Source: Hoeflea_A sp039025395 (lineage in GTDB: Bacteria > Pseudomonadota > Alphaproteobacteria > Rhizobiales > Rhizobiaceae). Taken from it: a DNA stretch of 64,000 nucleotides. Below are positions 26,801-34,298 of this stretch, one piece after another. Under the pieces are notes generated by a model. The model was not told the DNA's origin and searched no databases. It saw only the letters and a list, made by a program, of their open reading frames with translations. Where the stretch lies: the NCBI GenBank assembly GCA_039025395.1, contig JBCCOK010000023.1, positions 1 to 64,000 on the forward strand, read 5' to 3'. The stretch's first letter is position 1; each line of letters begins with the position of its first letter. The position numbers were made by a program, and so were the translations under genes.

Positions 26801-27513
26801 TCATCCCCGAGCGTCCAGACCGCGGCCAGGAAATCTGGCGTGTGCTCGATCACGGTTTCGGCGTCGTTGCCGATATTGAGTATGGCATCGGACCCGAGGA
26901 CAGAGACCAAACGCCGATCGCCCTCAATTTCATCGGGTGGTGGCGCGGTCAAAAGACCCGTGACGGTGATCGTTGCTCTATCGCCGCCTACAGCCACCTC
27001 TCCTGTGGTGCCGCGGTTCAGAACGGCAACATCGTCGCCGCCAAGTGTGAAACCGTTGGTGATCACCCCGTCCTCTTCGTTTACGAGAACGGCATTATTC
27101 TGGAAAAGGCTTACCTCGCGTTCGACAAGCCCGGTGTTCAAGAAGGTGCTACCTTCACCAACAATACTGTATGCGAAAGCAGACCCATTATTGATGACTT
27201 CGGCACGCGCTCCATCAATACGCGTTACACCGTTGAACGTCTCCCGGACGGGAGAACCTTCAATGAAGCGCACAATGGTATTTGGCTCGATGGTGCCGTT
27301 GTTGGAAAAGTTTAAATCGTCACCCACAACGTTGATCTCGTTCGTGACTGAGGCGACGGTAAAGGTTATCCGGTCGCCGGTAATATTCACGAACTGTGCC
27401 GAATTGAATCCGCCGAGCGTGAACGTTACATCGTCGGCCTCTCCGGTGATCACAAAATAGTCCGGCAAACCTCCTGCGGGATTTAGGCTGACACCCACTC
27501 GTTCAATTGACAT
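20848..27513 (-). CDS. Giant mosaic adhesin with beta-helix and cadherin-like tandem repeats
   Basis: A 2221-residue Asp/Gly/Thr-rich, Cys-poor protein. The first ~1450 residues are short repeated strands (LTNSGRIET-like, NNGTFVNGG-like) of a parallel beta-helix, ending in an autotransporter-type stretch (GAIIAPGFSPGTLTI) and one RTX-like DGGTGDDLL near 1195. At about 1461, 1564, 1664, 1770 and 1874 start five cadherin/VCBS-like tandem units with NDAP and DSDGD motifs. Two C-terminal ~115-residue repeats share ENVEPYALFGDR. There is no N-terminal signal peptide, so type I secretion through the C-terminus is likely, but no T1SS genes are in the window. It is probably a cell-surface adhesin for biofilm or host contact. 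Confidence 0.75.
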   Translation of the reverse strand: MSIERVGVSLNPAGGLPDYFVITGEADDVTFTLGGFNSAQFVNITGDRITFTVASVTNEINVVGDDLNFSNNGTIEPNTIVRFIEGSPVRETFNGVTRIDGARAEVINNGSAFAYSIVGEGSTFLNTGLVEREVSLFQNNAVLVNEEDGVITNGFTLGGDDVAVLNRGTTGEVAVGGDRATITVTGLLTAPPPDEIEGDRRLVSVLGSDAILNIGNDAETVIEHTPDFLAAVWTLGDDNFISIGTGIGEGGATITSSGRLANALQLQGDRQDIDLGPELTVTTTGEESSGLVVFSVNEELEQDFAQAPDIFTEAAITVQGRFSDGVDLTMDNGTFVNGGAITLEGALGIGLSGVGDENSFSNASGGRILTKGEISPAAAFFGNDYSFVNSGAVRTEGILSPGVIASGSEVRIENQAGDTIVTTGANSIAVQLGGVGRDLPVASAVFPLLSQTAPDFLVQQENLFQLALEESDEATAGQLVGPSTGNLTNSGRIETEASFGGPLDPLDPSTFSGSYQPAILAHLTGGEASGTIVNTASGELVSDGVVVHFGGTDVTFDNNGKVLSRPSAERSEDDPFPVAILVDGPESSATIINRGGQDANSIGLIDGSILFLSTSGTVQNEGDIRGTIFATVETQKALGVDGRGATGPFVVEIGDKASLGPSAVIASDSEALRYIDATDSQLIFTASGLIGGGLRATATTGQITLSDPADATEGNAVLERSGEGPAMELLGNFTVTQSTNIQAGNGIFEVETEGLPEDEIPEVSRLKYTNAQAEKGLTVEPDNGTGDGAPIVGIGAFTDGIDVLNSGFIDVTGPGATGIEAKASVDGVTEKILNDGQIFVTGDDATGVSMTVDTAAPQALFEFRHGFTGKTDPKIEVSGKNATGVEIEIGDDQPTELILELSRFISATGENARGVVVNAPDAAGPEPISLEYNLGDNGAFGLNRPVSVSVEGENSVGVEFRSDVRDIQVIGGIFADGQGAGATGLVVGTQGNQKVTVLSDIEVKGSILPDQNDTVGMRLEGGQNTVLLGRGEQSIPDFENLSGGFANPLESISFGVNIATEFGGLLPRAQIDVEGIGAIGLTSTGGNTIILTAQESEPEDGEEPSPPENPFEVDYEVRDGLISNVIARGQASVGVQLGDGDTLINGGTIDANGTSILGNAGTQKVANTGNLFGDVFLGGGADTFLHAVGANVPQNVDGGTGDDLLIVELLTGDDRDASSGSGSDEGNLLPRDDVFSAAGSFRSFETVEFRAGIDNPQAVGSAERIIRLQDTFAPGATKVVLGTGVTLVIDGTTGADAVLSAAEIAVGPTTKLELDNTGDGDAQFTGIVKVAAGGELAGAGTIGDLDADPGAIIAPGFSPGTLTITGNATIEGDLIVEIGGEDAGSFDKLVVTGTLDLSAATVQIRFIDDYAPPPDAVFDLFEAGTLIGLDTADVQVEGLPDDLQFNIAPDGSSTVTDDEPENSPPVPGTLNLTVTEDDDPFALDLLSGATDSDGDLLSVIGATVTASDGRPLTDITELLNETLQITPDGFDDLAQGTDVTLTVNYDITDGINTTPASAIVTVQGQNDAPVAFADAFSVDEGGSVSGSVLEDNSNGADADVDGDTLSVLLVDDVDNGVLELNADGTFTYAPTDDFAGTDTFIYDVMDGKGGTDRATVTFTVNEAPNQSPEVSALTAGFGEDETGRTVNLLDPLFVFDQDGDDLDVENVLVTADDGRVVSATTDPETGVFSIGDGQFEDLEADASLLLTINYDVTDGIASVANTATATISGVNDAPTAIDDAGAGFETEEETAFVIADLLANDVDPDGDVISLLELDTTATTGIVTILENGDIRYDPNGSFDALDDDETGTDTFLYTISDSNGGQDIGEVTVEISGLNDAPVALDDFYEADAGSELSDNVLLNDSDIDGDTLTASLVSGAGKGELDFGPDGSFTYRPDPDASGTDSFVYSISDGDLSTTATVNLTIEPLEDPTGNFAFTLVNTRTDETVASITQGETVDRGSTSSFSTSIVADWLGEASVESMTLSIADADGNILFSRTENVEPYALFGDRRGDFFDPRKPLPEGAYSITAKAYSGDRAGGELVEETTLDFVIADDSTPSESFGVFLVDTVSDDIIAEILPGANLTPANTPGDNLSVRVDVEGAESVRLALYDSQGNLVSDRIENVEPYALFGDRNGNFFNPPDPLTADDYRLEIAAFSENSGRGTEIDRAVVDFTLSDVFVA

Positions 27514-27754
27514 GGCAATCCCCGCAAAGACTTTCGCTCAAGAAACTCGGCGCGTGCAACCCAAGCAGGTCGTACGCATCCAAGTGCGCGCCCTGATCAC
27601 AACGCCTGAAATCAGTGGCTGACAGAGACGTTTCATCTGCCGGGATGACTTTTGTTATGGGTGCTGCTTTTCCATTTGCATCGATAAAGGCCTGAGCAGG
27701 ATCGGTGCATTTGTTGGTTGCGTCACCGGAATTTTGAAAGAGTTCTGCCGACAT
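27503..27754 (-). CDS. Small protein of unknown function overlapping the adhesin start
   Basis: An ORF of 83 residues with ATG at 27754 (upstream GTG at 27763) and a GAGGTGG ribosome site. Its stop lies 8 bp beyond the adhesin ATG, so the two frames overlap by 11 bp, an arrangement consistent with translational coupling. It has four cysteines, three in the C-terminal half (FRRCDQG and LCGDCHVN), no signal peptide and no family I recognise. It could be a regulator or partner of the adhesin, or a chance ORF in the leader. Confidence 0.4.
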   Translation of the reverse strand: MSAELFQNSGDATNKCTDPAQAFIDANGKAAPITKVIPADETSLSATDFRRCDQGAHLDAYDLLGLHAPSFLSESLCGDCHVN

Positions 27755-27807
27755 AAAGGCCACCTCTAACTCTGTGCACTTGTATCCTACCGCAAAATGA
27801 AACCGGG

Positions 27808-27831
27808 AGTGTCACCCGTGCGGGTGACACT
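27808..27831. promoter_or_regulatory. 24-bp palindrome between the LuxR gene and the adhesin operon
   Basis: Perfect 11-bp arms AGTGTCACCCG and CGGGTGACACT around a central TG lie 3 bp past the LuxR stop codon and 54 bp upstream of the small ORF's start. It can be read either as an operator for the adhesin unit or as a transcript-end hairpin for the LuxR gene. There is no T-tract, which favours the operator reading. Confidence 0.45.
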
Positions 27832-27834
27832 AAA

Positions 27835-28929
27835 TCAATTCAGGATACCGCGAAGAGCCGCCAGTCTCAGCGCGAGTCCGCGCCGGTCCCGGCAGTCGAG
27901 TTTGCCGAAAACGCGCAAAAGGTGGGTTTTGACGGTGTTTTCCGAAACTCCGATGCGCTCCGCGATTATGGCGTTTGTCGCGCCGGAGACCGCGAGCCTT
28001 GCCACTCTTGCCTGTGCACGGCTTAATCCGCCCGCCGTCTGAAGCCGGTCGAGGTCGGGGGCAACATCACGCTCAGGGTCTTCCGCAAAAACGACCGCGA
28101 TGCCGGGGACATAGCTGCCGATCGTAATAATGATGGGCAATGCCCCGCTTCTGGGAGCAAGCAGTGTGCTCCTGCCGGCTTCACCGCGCCGCTCCGCCGC
28201 ATCGGCAATTTGTGTAGACAGCGCCAGGCGCGCGCCGCGGTCATACGCGGACAATCGTCCGGCCTGCCAGACAATTCCATCCTGCTCTCCAAAAAGATCG
28301 CGCGCCATGGTGTTCATCTGCAATATACGTGCCTCTGCATCGCACAAGACCACGCCGGCAGAGATATCATCAAATGCTGCGGCAAGCGTTGTGAGAAGCA
28401 CTTTCTGCCGCCGGATCACCTGCGATGTGGCATAGGCGCGCCGAATATGGGGCACGGCTCGAAAAAAGCGCTGTATCACTTCGGGGTCGTGCCCAAGCCG
28501 GTCAGAATCGTGCGCGACAACAACCAGTTCCGTTTCTTGATCGGAATGGCCGAGAATGGCTCCGACCTCCGGCGACATGCCGTGTCTTGATCGAACGTGA
28601 TCGTTCAGTGACTGATAGCTCTGTATCTCTGGTCCCACGTCACCGGAATGGTCGGCCTGTTGGTTTTCCCGCTGCGCCAGCCTTTGCGCATAGGCGGCCG
28701 CGCCCTCCGCAAAGCGTTGCTGCAACTCCTGATAATCAGTTGTCGAAAATCCGGCGATACCGCGTCGCGTCATGCCGAGTGTCGGACCATAGCCTCCGAA
28801 AATGAGGTGCGATCTGGAAAGGTACTGTGCGAGACGCGCGGCGATGTCATCCCACCGGTCCGATGTCGCTGCGTCGTGCAAATCGTCGACAAAACCATCA
28901 AATTCCCAATCCGACCTTCGAAGACTCAT
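27835..28929 (-). CDS. LuxR-family transcriptional regulator with PAS-like sensor
   Basis: A regulator of about 364 residues. The middle part (about 180-280) has a PAS-like segment (DISAGVVLCDAEARILQMNTMARDLFG), and the C-terminus is a LuxR/GerE HTH (LSRAQARVARLAVSGATNAIIAERIGVSENTVKTHLLRVFGKL). There is no receiver or autoinducer-binding domain. The ATG at 28929 is chosen over the longer frame (28977) because a GGAG lies just upstream. It lies immediately upstream of, and on the same strand as, the small ORF and giant adhesin, so it is the likely local regulator of that surface module. Confidence 0.8.
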   Translation of the reverse strand: MSLRRSDWEFDGFVDDLHDAATSDRWDDIAARLAQYLSRSHLIFGGYGPTLGMTRRGIAGFSTTDYQELQQRFAEGAAAYAQRLAQRENQQADHSGDVGPEIQSYQSLNDHVRSRHGMSPEVGAILGHSDQETELVVVAHDSDRLGHDPEVIQRFFRAVPHIRRAYATSQVIRRQKVLLTTLAAAFDDISAGVVLCDAEARILQMNTMARDLFGEQDGIVWQAGRLSAYDRGARLALSTQIADAAERRGEAGRSTLLAPRSGALPIIITIGSYVPGIAVVFAEDPERDVAPDLDRLQTAGGLSRAQARVARLAVSGATNAIIAERIGVSENTVKTHLLRVFGKLDCRDRRGLALRLAALRGILN

Positions 28930-29107
28930 GTTCTCCTGTTCCGGGCAAAAGGACGCCGGCGCTGATGTCACACTCAATCGCAGGAGGGCAGGTTCTCAGC
29001 TTCTTTTACCAAGCGTAGTGCCCCCAAAGCCCACTACTTTAGCCGGTTCAGGGTAAATGTCGATGGGCAGCGGCTTTCACCAGTGAGGCGGATCCGGCCA
29101 AAGAGCG

Positions 29108-29455
29108 CTAGCTCTTGACCGTTGGGGGGCGGGCGACTGCAAACGGGTTGCGGTAGAGATCGTCATGGGTTTCGACGCCGACTTCGACGATGCAGTCTTC
29201 CTTTGGTTGGGCGACGCACATCAAAACGTAGCCGGCCTGGCTCTGTCGCCGGTTAAGAGCTGTGCCCTTCGGTTGACGCACCGAACCGGATACCAGACGC
29301 CCGGCGCAGGTGATGCAACCGCCGTAGCGGCAGGCCACGGGCAGGATAAGTCCATTTTCCTCGCAGACATCGAGAATTGTCTGGTCTTCGCGCACCGGCA
29401 GTATGCGGCCGCCGCGATTGGCGACCGTCACCATGTGGGTCTTGGCGGCGCTCAT
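29108..29455 (-). CDS. Plant-type [2Fe-2S] ferredoxin
   Basis: A ferredoxin of 115 residues with the classical ligand spacing Cys42-x4-Cys47-x2-Cys50-x29-Cys80 (ACRYGGCITCAG and LMCVAQP). The frame is open to 29572, but the ATG at 29455 gives a family-sized protein. It lies 25 bp downstream of the selenium-binding-protein gene on the same strand, so the two are likely co-transcribed. It would carry electrons for, or from, that pathway in the cytoplasm, although a redox role for ferredoxin with this protein family is not established. Confidence 0.85.
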   Translation of the reverse strand: MSAAKTHMVTVANRGGRILPVREDQTILDVCEENGLILPVACRYGGCITCAGRLVSGSVRQPKGTALNRRQSQAGYVLMCVAQPKEDCIVEVGVETHDDLYRNPFAVARPPTVKS

Positions 29456-29480
29456 GGCGTCTGCCGCTTCAAAGGCTGCA

Positions 29481-30836
29481 TCACATCCAGATGTCTGACG
29501 TGACGTCACCGCCCGGATAGCGCATTTCATGGCAGCGGGCCGGGCCATTGGGTTCCTTGCCGAAATCGACAAGGAAATCCGGATTGACGGTCATGCCGCC
29601 GTTTTCCGTATCGCAATCGACCAGAAACATCTGAGCACCCTTGTCCTTCATGCCGGGATAGAACTGGTTGTCCCAGGATGAAAACAGGGATGTAGTGACA
29701 TAAAGCCGCTTGCCGTCGAGCGACAACTGGATCATCTGCGGTGCGCCTTGAACCGTAACACCGTTGACCTCAGGCGCCTTGCCGAGCATGCCGCCAAGCC
29801 AGACCTGTCCTGTCATCTTCGGGTTCGACCGGTCGGTGATGTCGTACTGGCGCAGGTCGCCGTGCAGCCAGTTGGCGAAATAGATGTAGCGGTCATCCAT
29901 CGAAATCAGGATATCGGTGATCAGGCTCGGCATCGGAACCGGGAAGCCGTCGACGTCGATCGTCGGTATGTCGATCACCTTCTCAAGCTGACACTCGCCA
30001 TCATCGTCCTTCCACCAGTGGAACACGTTCGAGGACAGGGTGGCGGCGAAATAGCCGTGGTTGGACTCCGGGTTATGCAGTCCGCGCACCTCAAGCGGGA
30101 TCATGCCTTCGCCGCCAAGGTCCACCGACTTGGCAATGCGCTTGCCTTCGAAATCCCAGAAATGAATTGACTGGCCGTATTTGCCGGCAGCGACATCGTC
30201 GAGGTCAAAGCCGGGCATGAAGGTGTTGGGGGCCGCCCATTCGGAACTAACCATCATATTGTGGCGCGGCTGGTACCAGAAATCGTAATTGTAGTTCATG
30301 CCGGTGATGTCGTTTTCCCAGCGGCCGACAATGTCGAAATTCTCGTCCAGATGCAGAAAACCGCCTGGCGCGTTTCCGTCGGCATCGCCGAGCATCGAGA
30401 TGATGATGTCGGACTTCAGGCAATGGATCGTATGGGGTCCGGAAAGTCCGGTCTTCGCCTTAATCTCTTCGCCTGAAACGACCTTGTGAATCTTGGGGCT
30501 GGTTTCATCCTGCGTGTCGATCACGTTGATGTTGGACGTGCGCACGCCGGGCGTCAGAAGATAGCGGCGGCTCTTGCTTTCATCCTCATGGCAGCTTGAA
30601 CAGGCATTCCAGCCGGAATGGTGTAATTCGTCGCCGATCTGCGGCATCTCGGTGCGGGCGATCACGCTGGAATAGGTCGGGCTTTCCGGATCGACGTCGA
30701 CGGTTGCGAGATAATCCGGTTTCTCGACGCCGGTTCCGACATAAAGAGCGACCGTATAAAGCAGCTTTTCACGGTCGGCCTGCATTGCCTCCTGCGGCGA
30801 GGCGTATCCCGGTCCGCAGCATCCGTTTTTTGCCAT
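29481..30836 (-). CDS. Selenium-binding protein 56 family / methanethiol oxidase
   Basis: A 451-residue SBP56/MtoX-family protein. The N-terminus (MAKNGCCGPGYASP) and the metal/Cys segment (HHSGWNACSSCHED) are characteristic. So are SGPHTIHC, a WHGDLRQYD strand and the late RCHEMRYPGGD motif. Characterised bacterial members are copper-dependent methanethiol oxidases that yield formaldehyde, hydrogen sulfide and hydrogen peroxide. The start at 30836 follows a GGGAGGAGA ribosome site. No SCO1-like copper chaperone gene, often found with mtoX, is adjacent; a ferredoxin gene takes the next position. Confidence 0.85.
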   Translation of the reverse strand: MAKNGCCGPGYASPQEAMQADREKLLYTVALYVGTGVEKPDYLATVDVDPESPTYSSVIARTEMPQIGDELHHSGWNACSSCHEDESKSRRYLLTPGVRTSNINVIDTQDETSPKIHKVVSGEEIKAKTGLSGPHTIHCLKSDIIISMLGDADGNAPGGFLHLDENFDIVGRWENDITGMNYNYDFWYQPRHNMMVSSEWAAPNTFMPGFDLDDVAAGKYGQSIHFWDFEGKRIAKSVDLGGEGMIPLEVRGLHNPESNHGYFAATLSSNVFHWWKDDDGECQLEKVIDIPTIDVDGFPVPMPSLITDILISMDDRYIYFANWLHGDLRQYDITDRSNPKMTGQVWLGGMLGKAPEVNGVTVQGAPQMIQLSLDGKRLYVTTSLFSSWDNQFYPGMKDKGAQMFLVDCDTENGGMTVNPDFLVDFGKEPNGPARCHEMRYPGGDVTSDIWM

Positions 30837-31087
30837 TGTCTCCTCCCGTTGTTGACTTTTTCCCGGATACGCCACCGCGGCGACGTCCAGAAGAGATCCC
30901 AAGATGATCAAGTTTCGCAAGCCTATATGCAGTCCTTATAAAGTAGAACCCGAATCCGGCATTTTCCCGCCGAAACAATTGTCCTCTTGGTTTTAATCAG
31001 TCTACAAGCCGCGCCCGGTTTGCCGACGCAGGCGCTTTGTTGTCTTATGAGCGGCGGATTCTTTTTATCCAACCGGGAGTGTTCAAG

Positions 31088-31828
31088 ATGCGAGACGTAA
31101 AACCTGTCGCCCTGATTGTCGGTGCCGGTGACTATATCGGGGCTGCGATCGCCAAGCGGTTTGCCAAGGGCGGGTTTACAGTCTGTGTCGGCAGGCGCAA
31201 CGACGACAAGCTGGCGCCGCTGGTTGCCGAGATCGAAGCGGACGGCGGGGTGGCCCATGCCTACCGGCTCGACGCGCGGCTCGAGGACGATGTTCAGCAG
31301 GTGTTTTCCGAGATCGAGCGATCCGTCGGGCCGCTTGAGGTGGTCATCTGCAATGTCGGCGGCAATGTCCGCTTCCCGGTGCGCGAGACCACCAACAGGG
31401 TGTTTCGCAAGGTGTGGGAAATGGCGTGTCTTGCCGGCTTCCTGTGCGGCCGGGAAGCAGCGAACTACATGGTGCCGCGCGCGAAAGGGTCGATCTTTTT
31501 CACCGGTGCGACCGCCAGCATGCGGGGCGGTGTGGGTTACGCCGCCTTCGCCAGCGCCAAGGCTGGCCAACGGGCGCTGGCGCAGAGTATGGCGCGCGAA
31601 CTCGGGCCTCAAAACATTCATGTTGCCCATCTGATCATCGATGCGGGTGTCGATACGGCATTCGTGCGCCAACGCATCGCCGACCAAGGCGGGGACCCGG
31701 AGAACCTTCCGCCCGACGTGTTGATGGAGCCAGAGTCGGTTGCGGAGGCTTACTGGTACCTGCATCATCAGAAGCGGGACGGCTGGACGTTCGAAATGGA
31801 TCTCCGGCCGTTCGCAGAAACGTGGTGA
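31088..31828 (+). CDS. Short-chain dehydrogenase/reductase family protein with Phe at the catalytic Tyr position
   Basis: A 246-residue classical-SDR-like protein with the nucleotide-binding loop VGAGDYIG at residues 11-18 and an NVGG segment in place of NNAG. In the active-site region the YxxxK motif reads Phe154-Ala-Ser-Ala-Lys158, so the usual catalytic Tyr is replaced; Tyr151 lies three residues upstream. It may have altered or no dehydrogenase activity. The ATG at 31088 has a GGGAG upstream. It is divergent from the methanethiol-oxidase-like gene (251 bp). I recall a subfamily with an FAxAK motif, so this may not be unique. Confidence 0.75.
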   Translation: MRDVKPVALIVGAGDYIGAAIAKRFAKGGFTVCVGRRNDDKLAPLVAEIEADGGVAHAYRLDARLEDDVQQVFSEIERSVGPLEVVICNVGGNVRFPVRETTNRVFRKVWEMACLAGFLCGREAANYMVPRAKGSIFFTGATASMRGGVGYAAFASAKAGQRALAQSMARELGPQNIHVAHLIIDAGVDTAFVRQRIADQGGDPENLPPDVLMEPESVAEAYWYLHHQKRDGWTFEMDLRPFAETW

Positions 31829-31835
31829 TGAAGAT

Positions 31836-31862
31836 AAAAAAACCCCCGGTGCGACCGGGGGT
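31836..31862 (-). terminator. Intrinsic terminator for the YHS-protein gene
   Basis: An 8-bp GC-rich stem (31843-31850 and 31854-31861) with a 3-nt loop has a run of seven A residues on its left, which is a T-tract when read on the minus strand. It lies about 60 bp after the YHS gene stop. It sits just downstream of the converging SDR gene and may also stop its transcript. Confidence 0.75.
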
Positions 31863-31922
31863 AATGGCGTGGCGATCGTGTCTTGCGCTACATGTCAGAT
31901 ACGGCGCCACGGCGAGAAACTT

Positions 31923-32450
31923 TTAGTTGGTAACCGGACCGATAGCTCCGTCAAACTCCGGGATTTCGCGGTCGGAGGCATTTGCTGTTTCGATTCCGCC
32001 CCAGTTTGTTGTGCCGGTCGAGATGTTGCCGGGAATGTCTTCTTCCCAGAAGCCGACGACGTTCTTGGTGATGTTCAGGTATAGCTTGCCGTCAACGATA
32101 CGCCACAGGTGCGGATTGGCCGGTACCTTGCCGCCCTTGGCGACGCCAAACGCGCAATGACCGTCGAACTGTGGTGCATAGCGCGCGGGATCGGCGACGA
32201 ATTTGTCGCGGTTTTCGGCTGAAGAAAATGCCCATTTTGCACCGTTGTAGTCCGCCGTATAGGCGGCGTTGCCGCGGACAGCTTTCGGCTGTGCCGAACC
32301 GACCGGATTTTGTTCAAGGTCGAAATAGGCAACGACGTCGTAGCCTGAAACCGCATAGCCGGAACTGTCGATGTATTGCGGACCTGCGAGTGCCGAAATC
32401 GTGCTGCCGGCAACAAAAGCAAGAGCAATGGTGAGTGAGCGTAGTGACAT
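31923..32450 (-). CDS. Secreted YHS-domain protein
   Basis: A 175-residue protein with an export signal (SLRSLTIALAFVAGSTISALA) and a YHS-type domain: GYDVVAYFDLEQNPVGSA, then NGAKWAFSSAENRDKFVADPARYAPQFDGHCAFG. YHS domains are small, often metal-associated modules; this secreted form is widespread in proteobacteria without an assigned reaction. The open frame extends to 32657, but the signal peptide starts at 32450. The gene is separated from the divergent gamma-glutamyltransferase gene by 252 bp. Confidence 0.8.
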   Translation of the reverse strand: MSLRSLTIALAFVAGSTISALAGPQYIDSSGYAVSGYDVVAYFDLEQNPVGSAQPKAVRGNAAYTADYNGAKWAFSSAENRDKFVADPARYAPQFDGHCAFGVAKGGKVPANPHLWRIVDGKLYLNITKNVVGFWEEDIPGNISTGTTNWGGIETANASDREIPEFDGAIGPVTN

Positions 32451-32702
32451 GGTGTGTCTCCCGTTTGGCTGATCCGAAGCTATACCTACGATCGGCCATT
32501 CGAGAATGCCATTCACGGCTCTACACAGAGTCGTTAGTGCCGCGTGTGTTGATGTGGCGGTCGACAGATGAGGGTCGAGATCGTGTCGCAATGGTCTGCC
32601 ATGCTTGACAACCATTCGTCGCCATAGGACGACATTTACGGTGCCATCCCTGTGCATCCGGCATCGGAATCAGAGCAGATTTATCGTTGGAGGGAGTTGA
32701 AG

Positions 32703-34298
32703 TTGAGAGATCTTTCGCGTCCTGGCCGTTCGCCGGTCCAAACAACAGGCGCCATGGCGGCAACATCGCATCCCCTGTCGACGCAGGCTGCACTGGCAAT
32801 CCTGCAAAAGGGCGGCAATGCAATGGATGCGGCTATTGCGGCCTGCGCGGTCCAGTGCGTGGTCGAGCCGGGATCGACCGGGATCGGCGGCGACTGCTTC
32901 TGCATGTACGCGCCGGAGGGATCGGCGGATATCGTCGCCTTTAACGGTTCGGGTCGCGCGCCCTCAGGTGCTACCGCTTCGGCGTTGACCGGGGCGGGTG
33001 TAACGCAAATCGAACGGCATTCGCCGCACGCGGTCACCATCCCTGGCGCGGTCGACGCATGGTCGCGCCTCAGTGCCGACCACGGCCGGCTGCAGCTTGC
33101 CGACGTCCTGGCGCCTGCGATCGGCTATGCGGAACACGGCTTTCCGCTTTCGTCGCGCGTGCAATTCGATTTCGCGCGCAATGAGGAGTTCCTGAGTGCC
33201 GACCCGGTCAGCGCTGCCACTTACCTGCGCGATGGCGTTGTTCCCGAAACCGGTTCTGTCCTGCGGCTGCCATTGCTTGCGAAAACGCTGAAATCCATAG
33301 CCGAAGAGGGTCGCGACGTCTTTTACCGTGGCTGGGTTGCGCGTGACATTGTCGAGCACCTGCAGAGCCTTGGCGGGTTTCATACGATGGAGGATTTTGC
33401 AGAGGCCTCTGGCGATTACGTGACTCCGATATCATCGAATTTCGACAACCGAACCGTCATGCAATGCCCGCCGAACGGGCAAGGGGTTATCGCGCTTCTA
33501 CTGTTGAACATGATGCAGCAGTTCGAGGTCGAAGCGGGTGGACCGCTGACTGCGGACCGGATTCACACGGAGATCGAAGCCTGCAGGTTGGCCTATACCG
33601 CCCGAAATCTTTTTGTTGGCGATCCTGAGTTTTCGACCAGTCCCGTGGAGGCGTTGCTGTCGAGCGACTATGCCCAAACGCTCGCGTCTGCAATCGATCC
33701 CGGAAAAGCCAATCTGCCGACGCCGCAATTCCCGCTGCCTGCGCACCGCGATACTGTTTATATCAGTGTCGTTGACGAGGAACGCAACGCCTGCAGTTTC
33801 ATCAACACGCTGTTCTTTGGATTCGGCAGCGGCATCACCACGCCGTCCAGCGGTGTGACGTTGCACAATCGCGGTCAGGGTTTTGTGCTCGAAGAGGGAC
33901 ATCCCAACTGTATCGCGCCCGGCAAGCGGCCGCTGCACACCATCATTCCGGCTCTCATCGTCGAAGATGGACGTACTGTCATGTCCTACGGCGTGATGGG
34001 CGGACAGTACCAGGCCTTCGGACACATGCAGTTCCTGACACGCCATTTCGATTTCGGTTTCGACCTCCAGGAGGCCATGGATCTTCCTCGCTTTATGGTC
34101 GATCCCAATACGGGCGAGGTTGAAATGGAAAATGCCATCGGCTCGGACATCCGGGAACAGCTCGTCGCGCGCGGACACGCAATCACGACGCCGGAAGTGC
34201 CGGTTGGTGGATCGCAGGCCATCGCGATCGACTGGGACAACAATGTGCTGACAGGTGCATCGGATCCGCGCAAGGATGGCTGCGCCCTTGGCTACTGA
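32703..34298 (+). CDS. Gamma-glutamyltransferase family protein
   Basis: An Ntn-hydrolase of about 531 residues. The N-terminal half has AATSHPLSTQAAL and GGNAMDAAIAACAVQCVVEPGSTGIGGD. The autoprocessing/nucleophile site is Thr351 in HRDTVYIS, followed by the small-subunit motifs. Such enzymes transfer or hydrolyse gamma-glutamyl groups of glutathione and related compounds, or act as cephalosporin-acylase-like hydrolases. The start is taken as TTG at 32703 because homologues begin MRD..PGRSPV and a GGAGGGAG lies just upstream; a GTG at 32652 is the alternative. There is no signal peptide, so it is probably cytoplasmic. The 3' end overlaps the next gene. Confidence 0.8.
   Translation: MRDLSRPGRSPVQTTGAMAATSHPLSTQAALAILQKGGNAMDAAIAACAVQCVVEPGSTGIGGDCFCMYAPEGSADIVAFNGSGRAPSGATASALTGAGVTQIERHSPHAVTIPGAVDAWSRLSADHGRLQLADVLAPAIGYAEHGFPLSSRVQFDFARNEEFLSADPVSAATYLRDGVVPETGSVLRLPLLAKTLKSIAEEGRDVFYRGWVARDIVEHLQSLGGFHTMEDFAEASGDYVTPISSNFDNRTVMQCPPNGQGVIALLLLNMMQQFEVEAGGPLTADRIHTEIEACRLAYTARNLFVGDPEFSTSPVEALLSSDYAQTLASAIDPGKANLPTPQFPLPAHRDTVYISVVDEERNACSFINTLFFGFGSGITTPSSGVTLHNRGQGFVLEEGHPNCIAPGKRPLHTIIPALIVEDGRTVMSYGVMGGQYQAFGHMQFLTRHFDFGFDLQEAMDLPRFMVDPNTGEVEMENAIGSDIREQLVARGHAITTPEVPVGGSQAIAIDWDNNVLTGASDPRKDGCALGY

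Noticed and set aside
26366..27460. 364-codon plus-strand ORF within the adhesin gene
   Set aside because: Low-complexity Ser/Pro/Thr-rich frame opposite a repetitive adhesin gene; no start context or domain.
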